Shown piece after piece: positions 62,962 to 64,000 of a DNA stretch of 64,000 nucleotides. Under the pieces are notes generated by a model that did no database searches, had not been told where the DNA came from, and was given only the letters and a program-made list of their open reading frames with translations. This stretch comes from Clostridia bacterium. GTDB taxonomy: Bacteria; Bacillota; Clostridia; Oscillospirales; Acutalibacteraceae. Position 1 is the stretch's first letter, and each line of letters starts with the position of its first letter. Location of the stretch: contig JAFYUI010000029.1 of assembly GCA_017549565.1 (NCBI GenBank), positions 1-64,000 of the forward strand, in the 5' to 3' direction. Both the position numbers and the translations under genes were made by a program.

Positions 62962-63981
62962 ATGAAAAAAATTCTGGCATTTTTATTAGCACTTTCCGTT
63001 ATTTTGGCCTTTGTTGGCTGTGGCGACAAACAAACGATTTCCACACCATCCGACAATGCATCCACATCAGATGTTGAATTTAAAAAGCCCGACAATTACG
63101 CATCTGTTGTGCTTGTAACCATTAACCCCGAAGTTCGTCTTTACCTTGACGAAAATGACAAGGTTTTGGCTGTTGAACCCGTTAATGCCGACGCTAAAAC
63201 AATAACCAAAGAACTTGAACTTGAAGGCAAAGAATTTAAAAACGTTGTAAAAGAAATTGTAACTTCGGCTAATCAAAACGGGTTTATTAAAAAAGACGCC
63301 GAAGTTAACTTTAAGGTTGAAGAAGTTAAAAGCGACAAAGTAAACTCAACCGAACTTTTAAACACCGCAAAAGAAACAACAAACACAGTTGTAACCGAAC
63401 TTAAAATTGAAGTTGAAATTAAATCTGAAGATAAAACCCATACACACACATTTTCAAACGCTACCTGCAACGAAGCCGCAAAATGCGAATGTGGTGAGAT
63501 AAGCGGCAAGGCGCTCGGTCACAATTATGTTGACGGAAAATGCAGCCGCTGTAAAGCCGAAGACCCAAATGTTAAATACACATCAGTCAAAACCAAAAAC
63601 GGCAGTTGGTTCTTTATGTTTGTTGCAAACGACAGACTTCACGATGCAAGATTAGTTCTTTCAGGCGCTGAAATTTATGCATCGGCCGGCTTGGGTGACA
63701 ATATCAAAAACTTTGACGGTGTTATGCTTCCCGAAGAGCTTGAAGATTGTATTAAGTTCAACGGCGAAACCTACCGCGTGGCAATGGGCACAGGTCCTGT
63801 ACCGCTAAAATCTGTAACAGAAGACGGTAAAACAGTTACAGCAACTGATGAACAAGGCAACAGCTTGGTTTTAACAAGAACAAGTGAAACCACCTTAAAG
63901 GTTACTTCTTCACCAGATGTATTTTCCGAATATGACGGCAAAATCCCCGTTGGCACAGTTTTAACCTTTAACGCAAATTAG
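62962..63981 (+). CDS. Lipoprotein with RsgI-like domain and cysteine/histidine repeat
   Basis: The 339-aa product has a lipoprotein signal (LAFVGC), a region like the extracellular domain of anti-sigma factor RsgI (VVLVTINPEVRLYLDENDKVLAVEPVNADAKTI, about residues 49-81), a linker with HTHTFSNATC...CECG...GHNYVDGKCSRC typical of Clostridial surface proteins that may bind zinc, and a C-terminal beta-rich domain. It lacks a membrane helix and sigma-binding domain, so it is not a full RsgI. ATG at 62962 has AAGGAG upstream. Confidence 0.65.
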   Translation: MKKILAFLLALSVILAFVGCGDKQTISTPSDNASTSDVEFKKPDNYASVVLVTINPEVRLYLDENDKVLAVEPVNADAKTITKELELEGKEFKNVVKEIVTSANQNGFIKKDAEVNFKVEEVKSDKVNSTELLNTAKETTNTVVTELKIEVEIKSEDKTHTHTFSNATCNEAAKCECGEISGKALGHNYVDGKCSRCKAEDPNVKYTSVKTKNGSWFFMFVANDRLHDARLVLSGAEIYASAGLGDNIKNFDGVMLPEELEDCIKFNGETYRVAMGTGPVPLKSVTEDGKTVTATDEQGNSLVLTRTSETTLKVTSSPDVFSEYDGKIPVGTVLTFNAN

Positions 63982-64000
63982 CATTTTTAAACCGACCTCA

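Overview
The window looks like a chromosomal segment of a spore-forming, strictly anaerobic, AT-rich Clostridia-type Firmicute, most likely an Oscillospirales/Ruminococcaceae-like gut organism. The reasons are a full spoIIIA operon, pyruvate and indolepyruvate ferredoxin oxidoreductases, HrcA/CIRCE heat-shock control, a T-box, a glycine riboswitch, strong Shine-Dalgarno sites and many sigma-A promoters with 16-17 nt spacers. No phage, transposase, CRISPR array, rRNA or tRNA gene is visible. The species is inferred from style only.

Layout. 1-5.4 kb: tail of a pyruvate:ferredoxin oxidoreductase, a DegV protein, an orphan fused ABC-permease-like membrane protein, and a two-gene operon pairing a CofE-like gamma-glutamyl ligase with a GMP synthase that lacks its glutaminase domain. 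5.5-10.5 kb: spoIIIAA-AH (mother cell/forespore channel) and an Asp23-family gene. 10.5-15.5 kb: two complete potassium uptake systems (trkA-trkH and ktrB-ktrA) transcribed divergently from mirror-image promoters; ktrB seems to start at ATC/ATT. 15.5-20.3 kb: hrcA-grpE-dnaK-dnaJ behind a perfect CIRCE. 20.4-23.9 kb: a lipoprotein and two adjacent RlmD-type rRNA uracil methyltransferases. 23.9-31 kb: an aromatic 2-oxoacid/aryl-CoA module (ACT protein, PaaK, IorB, IorA, OFA-family MFS carrier, second acyl-CoA ligase) with two promoters, one covered by an inverted repeat. 31-43.6 kb: transglutaminase lipoprotein, CLC carrier, MFS plus GH2 glycosidase pair, glycine-riboswitch AGCS symporter, NADP glutamate dehydrogenase, LTA-synthase-like sulfatase and an FkbM methyltransferase.

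43.6-51.5 kb is the classic translation/transcription operon rimP-nusA-ylxR-L7Ae-infB-rbfA-nrnA-truB-ribF, tightly overlapped, with a terminator-like hairpin in its 5' leader. 51.5-57.3 kb: a zinc-ribbon PASTA protein whose kinase domain lacks the catalytic Asp residues, a metallophosphoesterase, a D,D-carboxypeptidase-like protein with an altered SxN motif, and T-box-controlled thrS. 57.6-64 kb: pth-mfd, a PrsA-like lipoprotein and an RsgI-like lipoprotein.

Most genes are housekeeping genes. The unusual material is in regulatory DNA and small repeats: two copies of a small repeat that keeps its hairpin while the stem bases change, a palindromic element of about 120 bp after the FkbM gene, a decayed 60-bp-period duplication of a gene's 3' end, the non-canonical ktrB start, the palindrome shared by the trk and ktr promoters, and the ammonia-type GMP synthase/CofE-like operon. 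No wholly new system could be proved from sequence alone; these are the best leads.
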